Of a stretch of DNA of 64,000 bases, positions 26,006 to 34,105 are shown in pieces. The stretch comes from Ruminococcus bromii. GTDB taxonomy: Bacteria; Bacillota; Clostridia; Oscillospirales; Acutalibacteraceae. The translations under genes and the position numbers were made by a program. Each line of letters opens with the position of its first letter. Position 1 is the stretch's first letter. Where the stretch lies: positions 1-64,000 of the forward strand of contig NZ_NNSR01000013.1 of NCBI RefSeq assembly GCF_002834225.1, read 5' to 3'. A model generated the notes under the pieces. That model was not told the DNA's origin, ran no database searches, and was given only the letters and a program-made list of their open reading frames with translations.

Positions 26006-26371
26006 ATGGACGGCTTTGAGTTTGAAAATTGCGGAAAAGCCATATTGAAATGTGAGGGGAAAATTCTCGGCGGCGTTGAAAAGGCAACCTGTACAAGAAA
26101 GAACTCCTTCACGGAAATCAAGGAATTTCTCAATGACAAGCCCGTTGAGAGGATTGTTTCAAATGAATGGGAACTCACATTTGAAATGAGGCTTACTGAC
26201 GAAACTCCGTTTTTGGAGCGTGACAGCTTTAAAAATCTTGAGCTTGACCTTGCGAAGAAGAAAATTGTTTACACGGATTGCAAAGTGCTTGAATTTTCAA
26301 GCGTTACTCAGGGCAGCGGAAGTATTCTTGCAACCGTGAAAATCAGTGCCGACGAGAGGAAAATTATATGA
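26006..26371 (+). CDS. Tail tube-like protein
   Basis: This 121-residue beta-rich protein resembles contractile-tail tube proteins of the XkdM kind. It starts with a short strand and a GGVEKATCTRKNSFTEIKEF segment and ends with a strand-turn-strand KVLEFSSVTQGSGS. It is immediately preceded by the previous stop codon and overlaps the 49-residue gene by 4 bases. If it forms a tube, its length would lack the usual tape measure to set it. The assignment rests on pattern and gene order. Confidence 0.55.
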   Translation: MDGFEFENCGKAILKCEGKILGGVEKATCTRKNSFTEIKEFLNDKPVERIVSNEWELTFEMRLTDETPFLERDSFKNLELDLAKKKIVYTDCKVLEFSSVTQGSGSILATVKISADERKII

Positions 26372-26517
26372 ATGATAAAAATTCAGACGAACTTTACAGG
26401 CTTGCGGAGTCTGAGAACGGCGGTAAAGATACCGAGATGTTCGGTGAATTCCTTGAAAGGGAAAGCCGCCGTTACAGCCGCAGGCTTGATGAAGAAGAGG
26501 AGGCGAAAAGCCGATGA
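26368..26517 (+). CDS. 49-residue charged protein in the tape-measure position
   Basis: This very small gene is joined to both neighbours by 4-base ATGA overlaps. The product is strongly charged and helical (EFLERESRRYSRRLDEEEE), with no membrane segment. In PBSX-type clusters the chaperone and tape-measure genes sit exactly here, between tube and LysM genes. It could be a minimal assembly chaperone or what remains after deletion. The coupling of both ends argues that it is translated. Confidence 0.6.
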   Translation: MNDKNSDELYRLAESENGGKDTEMFGEFLERESRRYSRRLDEEEEAKSR

Positions 26518-27029
26518 AACCGGTGCCGATGAAATTCGGTGAATATGTGTGGCATCATAATCCGCAGAATATCAGCTTTGAATGTGACAAGAGCGTTGCA
26601 GAAATGAAAAGTCCGTTCGGCGAATCTTCCGTTCAGGATATGGGGCGGAAGAATATGAAAATCAGCGGTTCGGGACAGCTGTACGGCGAGGATTGTGCCG
26701 AACAGTTTGAAAAGCTGTTTGAGGTGTTCAGAAACAGCGGAAAGGAAGTGCTTTCCGTGCCGAGCCTGCCGAGCGTTTATGCTGTGTTTGAAAAGCTTGA
26801 AATAAAGGGCGAGCCAAAGCCGAATGTGCTTGAATACAGCTTTGTATTCCGTGAGGTTATGGAGAAAAAGCAGAAAACGGTAATTACATATTTTGACTGT
26901 GAAAACGGACAAACCCTGTGGGACATTGCATACAAAACAGGGGTGAAAATTGACGAGCTTGTGCGGCTGAATCCCGATGTTAAGTTCCCCGATGATGACC
27001 TTGGAACAAGGAGGGTGAGGCTGTGCTGA
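26514..27029 (+). CDS. LysM-containing tail hub protein
   Basis: This 171-residue protein is XkdP-like. The N-terminal approximately 120 residues form a tail domain (KFGEYVWHHNPQNISFE at the start). A LysM-type fold covers about 125-171, with the NGQTLWDIAYKTG and LVRLNPDV elements. In contractile particles such proteins sit at the tube-baseplate junction and the LysM may touch peptidoglycan. It overlaps its neighbours by 4 and 7 bases. Confidence 0.75.
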   Translation: MKPVPMKFGEYVWHHNPQNISFECDKSVAEMKSPFGESSVQDMGRKNMKISGSGQLYGEDCAEQFEKLFEVFRNSGKEVLSVPSLPSVYAVFEKLEIKGEPKPNVLEYSFVFREVMEKKQKTVITYFDCENGQTLWDIAYKTGVKIDELVRLNPDVKFPDDDLGTRRVRLC

Positions 27030-27979
27030 CTTACTTTTTTACGGACAAAAACGGCATAAGGTGTAAAATTAAAAATGTCCTTACTGTTGAAATTTCGGCA
27101 GATGTCGATGTGCCTGCCAATGAGCTTGTGCTGACTGTGCCGTATGACAGAAAGTACAGGAATGTTGATATGCTTGAGGCTTATGACGGCAAGTCGCTTG
27201 TATTTGTTGGGCAGGCGGACGAGATTGTCAGCATTGTGAGAACCGACGGTGCGATTGTAAGGCTGAGTGCAAGGAGTCTTGCCGGAAGGCTTCTCGACAA
27301 TGAGGCGGAGCCTGTTACATATATAAATCCTGCGGCAAAGTTCATTTTTGAAAGGCATTTAAAGCCGTTCGGAATTGTCGGTTATGACGGTGACGAACAT
27401 CCGTTTATGGGCACAATCAAAATTGAAAAGGGTATGACCGAGTGGCAGGTGCTTGAAAAATTCTGCAACGGCAGATACGGCAAAGGTCCGAGAATTACGG
27501 GTGCGGGATTTGCCTTGATGTGCGGAACTTACGGCGGTGCAGAGCCGATTGTGTTCGGCAGAAACGGAGTAGGCTACACATCTCTGCGTGAGTACATAAA
27601 GCCGTGCAAGGTGATTTCGCAGGTCAAACTACGCACCGAGGAATACGGCGGTTACAAGAGTGTTGTCGGCAACGGCAGTGCTGCCGACAGAATTAAGAGA
27701 GTTAGATATGTAAACGCTTTTCTCGACAACAACGCGGTTAAAACAGCCGACAGAATGATTGAAAACGGCAACAGGCAGAGCTTTGAAATAATGCTTGAAT
27801 GTGCAGAATGTCTGTGCGGAGTTGTCGGCAGAAGGGCTGTGATTGATGACTCTCTCCTTGGAAAAAGAGAGGGCTTGGTTGTGAAAAGCATTAAATATTC
27901 ACTTGGGAAAAACGGTGAAAGCACAACGGTTGTGCTTGGAAAGGAGAACGGCGATGTGGCTGATGAATTACATAACTAA
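27023..27979 (+). CDS. Baseplate hub protein, gpD/XkdQ-like
   Basis: This 318-residue protein starts at GTG 27023 after AAGGAGGG. The order LysM protein then this gene, the length, and the segments VFVGQADEIVS, SLAGRLLDNEAEP and GMTEWQVLEKFC match the late-control-D/XkdQ hub family. These trimeric hubs connect tube and spike. It is intact and overlaps the next gene by 26 bases. Confidence 0.78.
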   Translation: MLTYFFTDKNGIRCKIKNVLTVEISADVDVPANELVLTVPYDRKYRNVDMLEAYDGKSLVFVGQADEIVSIVRTDGAIVRLSARSLAGRLLDNEAEPVTYINPAAKFIFERHLKPFGIVGYDGDEHPFMGTIKIEKGMTEWQVLEKFCNGRYGKGPRITGAGFALMCGTYGGAEPIVFGRNGVGYTSLREYIKPCKVISQVKLRTEEYGGYKSVVGNGSAADRIKRVRYVNAFLDNNAVKTADRMIENGNRQSFEIMLECAECLCGVVGRRAVIDDSLLGKREGLVVKSIKYSLGKNGESTTVVLGKENGDVADELHN

Positions 27980-28283
27980 AAATTCGATTACCGCTCCTAA
28001 GGCGGAAAGAGGCGGTGTGAAAAGTTCGGGAAACACCGTTTCGGTTGACTCTTCGGAAGAACACAGGGGGATAAAATGTTGCGTGCCATACGGCTTTGCA
28101 AGCGTTGTTCCGGTTGGAGAGTCGGCGGTTGTATTGCCGCTTGCCAACGGTGAAGTGAGCCTTGGTGTGCTTGCGAAAAATGTTGAGCTTGATGAGGGCG
28201 AGGTTATGCTCTCGTCAAAGGGCGGAGCGAGTATTGTGCTGAAAAATGACGGCAGGGTTCTTATCAACGGCAAGGCGGTGTAG
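27954..28283 (+). CDS. Baseplate spike-like protein (gpV-type)
   Basis: This 109-residue protein starts at ATG 27954 after AAGGAG, inside the hub gene. The middle is an OB-fold-like region (GFASVVPVGESAVVLPLANGE). The end has a repeating strand pattern, EGEVMLSSKG-GASIVLKNDG-RVLINGKAV, like the beta-helical tip of membrane-piercing spikes. It is much shorter than phage P2 gpV. It is assigned by pattern and neighbourhood. Confidence 0.62.
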   Translation: MWLMNYITKNSITAPKAERGGVKSSGNTVSVDSSEEHRGIKCCVPYGFASVVPVGESAVVLPLANGEVSLGVLAKNVELDEGEVMLSSKGGASIVLKNDGRVLINGKAV

Positions 28284-28284
28284 A

Positions 28285-28614
28285 ATGAGGGATATAATGA
28301 TAAAAAACGGTGACACAGTTATCAATTCTTCGGGCAGTACGGTGCTGCTTGAGGGGCTTGACGCAAAATTTCAGCAGGCTGTGATTTGTATTTCGGCAAA
28401 GCTCGGCGTATTTGTTTATGACCGAGAACTCGGTTCGACTGTTGCTTTACAGAGCAAAACGCTTTCGGCAAAACAACTTGAACTGCTTGCCAATGAATCG
28501 CTTGCCGAAATGGAAAACGCCTTTGCAAGCATTAAGGATGTCGGCAGAAAAATTACAATTGACCTTACGGTTGACGGAATTACAAGGGAGGTACAGATAA
28601 ATGGATACATATGA
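28285..28614 (+). CDS. Baseplate wedge protein, gp25/XkdS-like
   Basis: This 109-residue protein begins at ATG 28285, directly after the spike stop. It contains an early helix (LDAKFQQAVICI), a GVFVYDRELGS turn and a C-terminal strand pair ending TREVQINGYI. This resembles gp25/XkdS-type wedge proteins that always lie next to the gpJ gene. It overlaps gpJ by 14 bases. Confidence 0.68.
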   Translation: MRDIMIKNGDTVINSSGSTVLLEGLDAKFQQAVICISAKLGVFVYDRELGSTVALQSKTLSAKQLELLANESLAEMENAFASIKDVGRKITIDLTVDGITREVQINGYI

Positions 28615-29659
28615 CGAAATTTACGGCAGAATGAAGAATGTATATGAGCAGGAAACAGGCGACAGTTTTAATGAAAAAAGCGATATTGCAATCAGGCTCA
28701 AGGTGCTTGCGGGCGAGATTTTCAAGGTGCAGACAAACCTTGAGTGGTGGAAAAGACAGATGTTTGCAGTGAGCGCAAGCGGTGAATGCCTTGATAAACT
28801 CGCATCGCAGAGGGGAATTGAACGCAAAAAGGCGATGAAGTCAACGGGCGAAATTACATTCTATATTTCTCAGCCGTGCAGTCACGATATTATAATTCCA
28901 AAGGGCTGTGTTGTGGCAACGGCAGACCCTGTGCCTGTGAGATATGTTACAACGGAAGATGAAGAAATCAGCGCAGGCAACACGCTTGTGAGTGTTTATG
29001 CCGAGGCTGAACAGGCGGGGAGTAACGGTAATATCGGGCTTGGTTGTGCGGTTGTTCCCGTGAGTGTGCCGACAGAGATTGAAACGGTTACAAACCGTGA
29101 AAAATTTACGGGCGGTTGTGACGCAGAAACGGATGACGAACTTCGCAAACGCATAAGGGATACATATGTCAACACCTCTAACGGCACGAATGCGGCATAT
29201 TATGAACAGCTTGCATTCTCGGTTGACGGTGTGGCTAAGGCCTGTGCCGTCGGTAAGGTGAGAGGCTTTGGCACGGTAAATATTTATGTTACAGGTTCGG
29301 ATGCCGCTGTCAGTACTGATGTTGTTGCAAAAGTTCAGGAAATTGTTGCAAAGCAGAGAGAGCTGAATGTGGATGTTCTTGTTGTCAATGCTCAGCGTAC
29401 TGCTTGTAATATGAGTGTGACGGTTTATGCCGAGGACGGCTATTCTTCATCGGAGGTGAAAGCTCTGCTTTCAAAGGCTTTTGCGGATTATGTTAATTCA
29501 ATTCCGATTGGCGGAACTTTTCATCTTGCGGAGCTGGGAGCAAAGCTCGTTGCAACGGGATGTATAAATAACTACACTTGGAATACCGATATGCAGGATG
29601 TGACAGCGGCAAAATCGCAGTGCTTCACAGTCGGTACGGTTACGATTGGGGTGAAGTGA
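28601..29659 (+). CDS. Baseplate J-like protein
   Basis: This 352-residue gpJ/XkdT-family wedge protein has diagnostic features: an N-terminal YDEIYGRM helix, FAVSASGECLDKLASQRGI, the GGCDAETDDELRKRI motif and the C-terminal AELGAKLVATG. This is the most recognisable baseplate gene of the set. It overlaps its neighbours by 14 bases and 1 base. Confidence 0.9.
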   Translation: MDTYDEIYGRMKNVYEQETGDSFNEKSDIAIRLKVLAGEIFKVQTNLEWWKRQMFAVSASGECLDKLASQRGIERKKAMKSTGEITFYISQPCSHDIIIPKGCVVATADPVPVRYVTTEDEEISAGNTLVSVYAEAEQAGSNGNIGLGCAVVPVSVPTEIETVTNREKFTGGCDAETDDELRKRIRDTYVNTSNGTNAAYYEQLAFSVDGVAKACAVGKVRGFGTVNIYVTGSDAAVSTDVVAKVQEIVAKQRELNVDVLVVNAQRTACNMSVTVYAEDGYSSSEVKALLSKAFADYVNSIPIGGTFHLAELGAKLVATGCINNYTWNTDMQDVTAAKSQCFTVGTVTIGVK

Positions 29660-30138
29660 TGAACAGCTTTGAGTCGATGAAAACAAAATTAGAAGGCACG
29701 GGGCTTTATGATATTACGGCAAAATCAAATATCGGCGCGGAGCTTTTGGCATATGCAGAGGGACTGGATTCGGTGTTTGATATGCTTGAAATGATGGAAC
29801 GGGAGCTGTTTATTGATACGGCAGAGGATTTCGGAATTGCAGAAAGAGAAAGGTTTGTCGGCAAGGTGCGTGAGGGGTATTCTATTGAAAAACGCAGAGA
29901 TATGCTCAAAATTGCGGAGCAGAAAGTCGGCGGAAGGTGTACTCTCAATGATTTTAAACAGTTTGTCAGGGGCTACGGTGCGGAAAACTTTACAATAACG
30001 GAAATTGCACTCAAAAACCGTGTAAATTTGAAAATTTTTGACACAAAAACAGACGCAGAGAAAAAATATATCGAAAAATGTGTAAGTGCAGATTTTCCTT
30101 TACATCTCAATGTTGTGGTTTCATATGAAAAACCGTAA
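29659..30138 (+). CDS. Tail protein gpI/XkdU-like
   Basis: This 159-residue protein starts at ATG 29659, sharing a base with the gpJ stop. It matches the DUF2313/XkdU type: a helical N-terminus (SVFDMLEMMERELFID), EKRRDMLKIAEQKVGG, and a beta C-terminus. It normally links baseplate to tail fibres, but no fibre gene follows and the cassette ends here with a terminator. Confidence 0.8.
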   Translation: MNSFESMKTKLEGTGLYDITAKSNIGAELLAYAEGLDSVFDMLEMMERELFIDTAEDFGIAERERFVGKVREGYSIEKRRDMLKIAEQKVGGRCTLNDFKQFVRGYGAENFTITEIALKNRVNLKIFDTKTDAEKKYIEKCVSADFPLHLNVVVSYEKP

Positions 30139-30232
30139 AAATATAATCATGCTTTGTCCGCACGGTTTTAATAAATTTTGCAATTTAATAAAACCCATTA
30201 AGATAACTAAATAACGGTTATCAAAAATGAAA

Positions 30233-30266
30233 ATGACAGGTTGAAAATTTCAGCCTGTTATTTTTT
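30233..30266 (+). terminator. Terminator closing the phage-derived cassette
   Basis: ATGACAGGTTGAAA pairs with TTTCAGCCTGTTAT (G-U allowed), followed by TTTTTTG. It lies about 95 bases after the last cassette gene. Confidence 0.85.
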
Positions 30267-30403
30267 GCGTTACAGCCGTTGCTTTCTCAACCTAAGCGGT
30301 TGTTTGTTTTGCTTTTCTTGCGTAAATATCAATATCGTGGTACAATACAAGTTATACTTGTGTGAATGATGGGGATGGAAATTTACTGCAAAGGATGATG
30401 ACA

Positions 30404-31300
30404 ATGAAAAATCTCTTACAAAGAGCGGGAAAGGCAATCAAAATCAAAAATATGCTTTTTCTCACAATTGCCGGAATTATCAATGCGTTCGGAATTACAA
30501 TATTTCTTAACCCCGTAAACCTTTATGACAGCGGAATTTCAGGTACGGCTATGCTTGCCGCACAGCTTACCCCCGAAAGCCTGTCGCTTTCACTTTTTCT
30601 TATAATTTTTAACCTGCCGCTGTTTTTGTTCGGACTTAAAAAGCAGGGAAAGAAGTTTACATTTTACGCAATCTATACGGTTGCGGTTTATTCGTTTGTT
30701 TCGTGGCTGATAACCGATGTTCTGCCCGTTGATGTCAGTATGGCATCTCCGCTTGCGGGAACCGATTTGCTCCTTTGCGCCGTATTTGGCGGTGTGATTT
30801 CGGGTATAGGCAGCGGTCTTGCAATCAAATTCGGCGGTGCAATGGATGGCATCGAGGTTATGGCGGTAATCTTTGCGAAAAAAATCGGTGTATCGGTTGG
30901 CTCGTTCGTTATGGCGTACAACATTGTTCTTTATGTTGTATGCGGCTTCATTCTTCAAAGCTGGATTCTTCCGCTTTATTCGATTGTTACATATTTTGCC
31001 GCACTTAAAACGATTGACTTTATTGTTGAAGGTTTTGACAGGGCAAAGGCGGCAACGATTATTGCGTCTGTAAGCCGTTGCGATGAAATTTGTAACGCAC
31101 TTTCGGAGGAATTTCAAAGCGGCGTTACCGTAATGCAGGCTCAGGGCGGATATTCAGGCAAGGACAAGGTGATGATTTACTTTGTTGTCAACCGTTTCCA
31201 GATTGGCAAGCTGAAGGAAATTGTGCGTGAAATTGACAAGAAAGCGTACATTTCAATTACGGAGGTTGCCGATGTTTTCAGCCGAAACGATTCGCTGTAA
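30404..31300 (+). CDS. YitT family membrane protein
   Basis: This 298-residue protein has about five or six membrane helices in the first 200 residues (DUF161/YitT_membrane) and a soluble C-terminal DUF2179 domain of about 85 residues (SVSRCDEICNALSEEF, VMIYFVVNRFQIGKL). The family is widespread in Firmicutes, and its transport role is unclear. ATG 30404 has AAGGA nine bases upstream; the GTG at 30362 lacks a site. It lies 23 bases before the cation transporter and is probably cotranscribed with it. Confidence 0.88.
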   Translation: MKNLLQRAGKAIKIKNMLFLTIAGIINAFGITIFLNPVNLYDSGISGTAMLAAQLTPESLSLSLFLIIFNLPLFLFGLKKQGKKFTFYAIYTVAVYSFVSWLITDVLPVDVSMASPLAGTDLLLCAVFGGVISGIGSGLAIKFGGAMDGIEVMAVIFAKKIGVSVGSFVMAYNIVLYVVCGFILQSWILPLYSIVTYFAALKTIDFIVEGFDRAKAATIIASVSRCDEICNALSEEFQSGVTVMQAQGGYSGKDKVMIYFVVNRFQIGKLKEIVREIDKKAYISITEVADVFSRNDSL

Positions 31301-31323
31301 ATAAATTTTAGTTGGTGTTTTAT

Positions 31324-32496
31324 TTGACAAAATTACTTGTAAAGCTGTTCGTTAAAGACAGCGACAATTGCGATAATCCAAAGGTTAGAGCTGCCTATGG
31401 CAACCTTTCGGGTGTTTGCGGAATAATTCTTAACCTGGTACTGTTCGGAGGAAAATTGTTTGCCGGAATTGTTTCGGCATCGGTTTCCGTCATTGCCGAC
31501 GCACTTAACAACCTTTCGGACGCAGGCAGTTCGGTTGTTACATTCCTCGGCTTTAAGCTTGCAAGCCGTCCTGCCGACAGAGAGCATCCGTTCGGTCACG
31601 GCCGATATGAGTATGTGGCGGGAATGGGTATTTCCGTTGTGATTCTTTTAATGGGCATTGAACTTATCAAAAGCTCAGTCGAAAAGATAATCTGTCCCGA
31701 GAGCGGTACGGCATTTTCAACGCTTTCGCTTGCAATAATGATTGCGTCAATTTTCGTAAAATTATGGATGTACTTTTTTAATTCGGGATTGTCGAGAAAA
31801 ATAAATTCAACCGCACTCAAGGCGGCGGCACTCGATTCGCTGACCGACTGCATTGCAACCTCGGTTGTAATAATCGGATTGCTTATTTCTGCCTCAACAG
31901 GAGTTCAGATTGACGGTTGGCTCGGCGTGTGTGTTTCGCTGTTCATACTTTTTACGGGTGTCAGCACATTCAAAGAGAGCCTCTCTCCGCTCCTCGGCAA
32001 AGCGCCCGACCCTGAATTTGTTGATGAAATCAAGGAAACAGTGTTGAAAAATGATATGATTGTAGGTATCCACGATTTGATTATTCATGATTACGGTCCG
32101 GGCAGATGCTTTATTTCACTCCACGCAGAGGTACCGTGTGACGAGGATATCCTTGAAGCTCACGACGCAATTGACCTGACGGAAAAACAGCTTGAAAACA
32201 GGTACAACTGTTTTGCAACCATACATATGGATCCGATTGCGTCAAACGACGCGTTCACAAATGAGCTGAAAATGAAAATTTCCGAGGGCTTGTGTGAGCT
32301 TAATCCCGAATATTCAATCCACGATTTCAGGATTGTAAAGGGCAGTACGCATACAAATGTTGTTTTCGATATGGTTATTCCGTATGGACTTGACCTTACA
32401 GAAAGACAGATAAAACAGAGTGCAATCGAGAAAATCAAGTCGATTAACAATAAGCTCTATCCTATAATAAATGTTGAGAAATCTCTTTCGGATTAA
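31324..32496 (+). CDS. Cation diffusion facilitator family transporter
   Basis: This membrane antiporter of about 390 residues exports divalent metals (Zn, Mn, Fe or Co) against protons. Six helices fill the first 210 residues. The metal-site motif ADALNNLSD is in helix 2 and ALDSLTDC in helix 5, with the HPFGHGRYEY loop. The C-terminal cytoplasmic metal-binding domain has HDLIIHDYGPGR and SLHAEV. TTG 31324 is preferred because LTKLLVKLFVKD matches the family N-terminus; GTG 31315 and TTG 31312 are alternatives. The exact metal cannot be told. Confidence 0.9.
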   Translation: MTKLLVKLFVKDSDNCDNPKVRAAYGNLSGVCGIILNLVLFGGKLFAGIVSASVSVIADALNNLSDAGSSVVTFLGFKLASRPADREHPFGHGRYEYVAGMGISVVILLMGIELIKSSVEKIICPESGTAFSTLSLAIMIASIFVKLWMYFFNSGLSRKINSTALKAAALDSLTDCIATSVVIIGLLISASTGVQIDGWLGVCVSLFILFTGVSTFKESLSPLLGKAPDPEFVDEIKETVLKNDMIVGIHDLIIHDYGPGRCFISLHAEVPCDEDILEAHDAIDLTEKQLENRYNCFATIHMDPIASNDAFTNELKMKISEGLCELNPEYSIHDFRIVKGSTHTNVVFDMVIPYGLDLTERQIKQSAIEKIKSINNKLYPIINVEKSLSD

Positions 32497-32502
32497 ATTG
32501 CC

Positions 32503-32548
32503 GGCAATAAAAAACAGAGACCATCGCTTTTGGCTGATGGCCTCTGTT
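32503..32548 (-). terminator. Terminator between CDF transporter and cobO
   Basis: AACAGAGACCATC pairs with GATGGCCTCTGTT. On the minus strand the stem is followed by a run of T, so it best serves cobO; it may also stop plus-strand transcripts. Confidence 0.75.
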
Positions 32549-32693
32549 TGCATATATCGGATATTTTGTATTTTTGCCTGCACACGGATTATATGCCGCT
32601 TGTCAGATAACTTAAAAATTATATTTTTTCGGGAAATTCAGGTTAAATTATTATCTGCCGAACTGCCGAAAATTTGCAAAACTACTGTGTGAA

Positions 32694-33209
32694 TTAAAAT
32701 TCTACGCCGATTCTGCCTGTGATGCCTCGGTCGTAGGGGTGCTTGATTTTCTTGAACTCGGTTACATAATCGCAGAGGTCAATCATCTTTTGCGACGGGT
32801 TGTGACCTGTCATAACAATTTCCATACTTGACGGAGCGTTGGTGATGAACTCAACAACTTCGGATTCGGTGAGCATTTCCGCATTGATTGCGTCAATGAT
32901 TTCGTCAAATACGACCATATCATACTTTTCTGTTAATGCAAGTGTGACGCTGCGGTCAAAAATACCCTTAAAAATTTTTGCCGCCTGAGCCTTCTCCTTT
33001 TCGTTCATCTGAAATGTAAACTTGAGGTCGGCGGGGCAGAAGGTGAGCGTTACATTCTCGGTGTGGCTGAGAACATGGCGTTCTCCCGAAAATTCCGTCT
33101 TTAAAAATTGCACAAACAGCACCTTGAGGTTACTGCCTGCCGCCCTGACGGCAATTCCTATGGCGGCTGTGGTTTTGCCCTTACCGTCACCAAAATACAA
33201 ATGCTTCAT
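32694..33209 (-). CDS. cobO: Cob(I)yrinic acid a,c-diamide adenosyltransferase
   Basis: This 171-residue CobA/CobO/BtuR-family enzyme adenosylates cobalamin or its precursors with ATP in the cytoplasm. The P-loop GDGKGKTTAAIG is at residues 7-18; VLFVQFLKTEFSGE and VVFDEIIDAINAEM are family signatures, along with the late TGHNPSQKMIDLCDYVTE region. No other cobalamin genes are nearby and I see no B12 riboswitch upstream. Confidence 0.92.
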   Translation of the reverse strand: MKHLYFGDGKGKTTAAIGIAVRAAGSNLKVLFVQFLKTEFSGERHVLSHTENVTLTFCPADLKFTFQMNEKEKAQAAKIFKGIFDRSVTLALTEKYDMVVFDEIIDAINAEMLTESEVVEFITNAPSSMEIVMTGHNPSQKMIDLCDYVTEFKKIKHPYDRGITGRIGVEF

Positions 33210-33241
33210 TGTCTGTCATTCCTTTTCATAAAACTGCACAA

Positions 33242-33270
33242 TTGACAAAATGGAATCCCTTATATACAAT
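33242..33270 (+). promoter_or_regulatory. Possible upstream promoter of the S10 operon
   Basis: TTGACA (33242-33247), 17 bases, TACAAT (33265-33270). It faces the ribosomal operon about 450 bases away and is upstream of a second, better placed promoter. Confidence 0.45.
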
Positions 33271-33398
33271 AGTATAGAAAAAACATTTTCGTCTGCATAA
33301 TTATAACATAAAATCGGCAAACGGGAGTATGTACAAATTAAACAAAATTAATTAAAAATATTTCAAAAACTTCTATACCGCTTATTTTGCCGAAAAGG

Positions 33399-33427
33399 TT
33401 GAAATAATGCGGTATTTCGTTTATAAT
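33399..33427 (+). promoter_or_regulatory. S10 operon promoter TTGAAA-17-TATAAT
   Basis: The -35 box is at 33399-33404 and the -10 at 33422-33427 with an exact 17-base spacer, giving a leader of about 285 nt before rpsJ. Confidence 0.82.
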
Positions 33428-33433
33428 AATGCT

Positions 33434-33720
33434 TGTGTGACTGCACAAGATATGCGATGAAGCGGGAGGTTGCGGCATTAAGCCGGTTTTTCCGTGGAGT
33501 ATGTCCGATTTTAAACCGGGCGATTAAATTGAAACACAGAGCGATTGAGTGGCAATGGGGTTGCTTTGCCATAACTGCGCTCAAACGCTTTCAGAACTTC
33601 CCGGTTAACTGAATAGTTAAACGGGTTTTTTAATGCGGGGTGAGGAAACACCCGGCAGAGTTTCAAAAAAGTTTTGAAAAGCAACGCCCGCCAACTAACA
33701 TTTTTAAGGAGGCGACGATA
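33434..33720 (+). promoter_or_regulatory. S10 leader RNA with candidate attenuator
   Basis: The leader contains CCGGTTT (33483-33489) pairing with AAACCGG (33513-33519), and GAGCG/CGCTC (33539-33543/33578-33582) enclosing TGGCAA/TTGCCA (33550-33571). A terminator lies at 33600-33631. Segment AACCGGG (33514-33520) can instead pair with CCCGGTT (33600-33606), the left arm of the terminator. The two pairings exclude each other, as in antiterminators. Hairpins at 33638-33653 and 33661-33679 follow. Control by a ribosomal protein such as L4 is inference from other S10 operons. Confidence 0.6.
33600..33631 (+). terminator. Intrinsic terminator inside the S10 leader
   Basis: CCCGGTTAACT pairs with AGTTAAACGGG (one bulged base) around GAAT, followed by six T. 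It lies 90 bases before rpsJ. Confidence 0.82.
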
Positions 33721-34032
33721 ATGGCAGTCAAGGAAAAGATTAGAATAAGATTAAAGGGTTATGATCATCAGCTCGTTGATCAGTCTGCAGAGAGAATCGT
33801 GGCAACAGCTAAGCGCACAGGCGCAAGAGTTTCAGGTCCCGTTCCGCTCCCGACTGAGAAGCAGGTTGTAACAATTCTCCGTGCTGTTCATAAGTACAAG
33901 GACAGCCGTGAGCAGTTTGAAATCAGAACTCACAAGCGTCTTATCGACATCTTAAGACCGTCAAACAAGACAGTCGAGGCTCTTATGAGCTTAGAGCTCC
34001 CTGCCGGCGTTGATATCGAGATTAAGTTATAA
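33721..34032 (+). CDS. rpsJ: 30S ribosomal protein S10
   Basis: This is the first gene of the ribosomal operon, 103 residues. It shows the S10 signatures [14 protein letters not shown] at the N-terminus and [14 protein letters not shown] in the middle. S10 also acts as the antitermination factor NusE. The start ATG follows AAGGAGG closely. The longer frame from 33640 runs through the leader and is rejected. Confidence 0.98.
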   Translation: MAVKEKIRIRLKGYDHQLVDQSAERIVATAKRTGARVSGPVPLPTEKQVVTILRAVHKYKDSREQFEIRTHKRLIDILRPSNKTVEALMSLELPAGVDIEIKL

Positions 34033-34105
34033 TCGGATACCAACCTACAAGCAGACAGGGTCATGTTGGGAAACCAACCAATAACCTATAAGGAGGATAC
34101 AATTT

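Noticed and set aside
19421-30169. CACGGTTTT occurs near both ends of the phage cassette (19421-19429 and 30161-30169), resembling attachment-site repeats.
   Set aside because: Only nine bases, and the first copy is part of the trxA terminator stem. No integrase is present, so chance similarity is more likely.
33210-33300. Possible cobalamin riboswitch upstream of cobO.
   Set aside because: The leader is too short and has no B12-box-like sequence.
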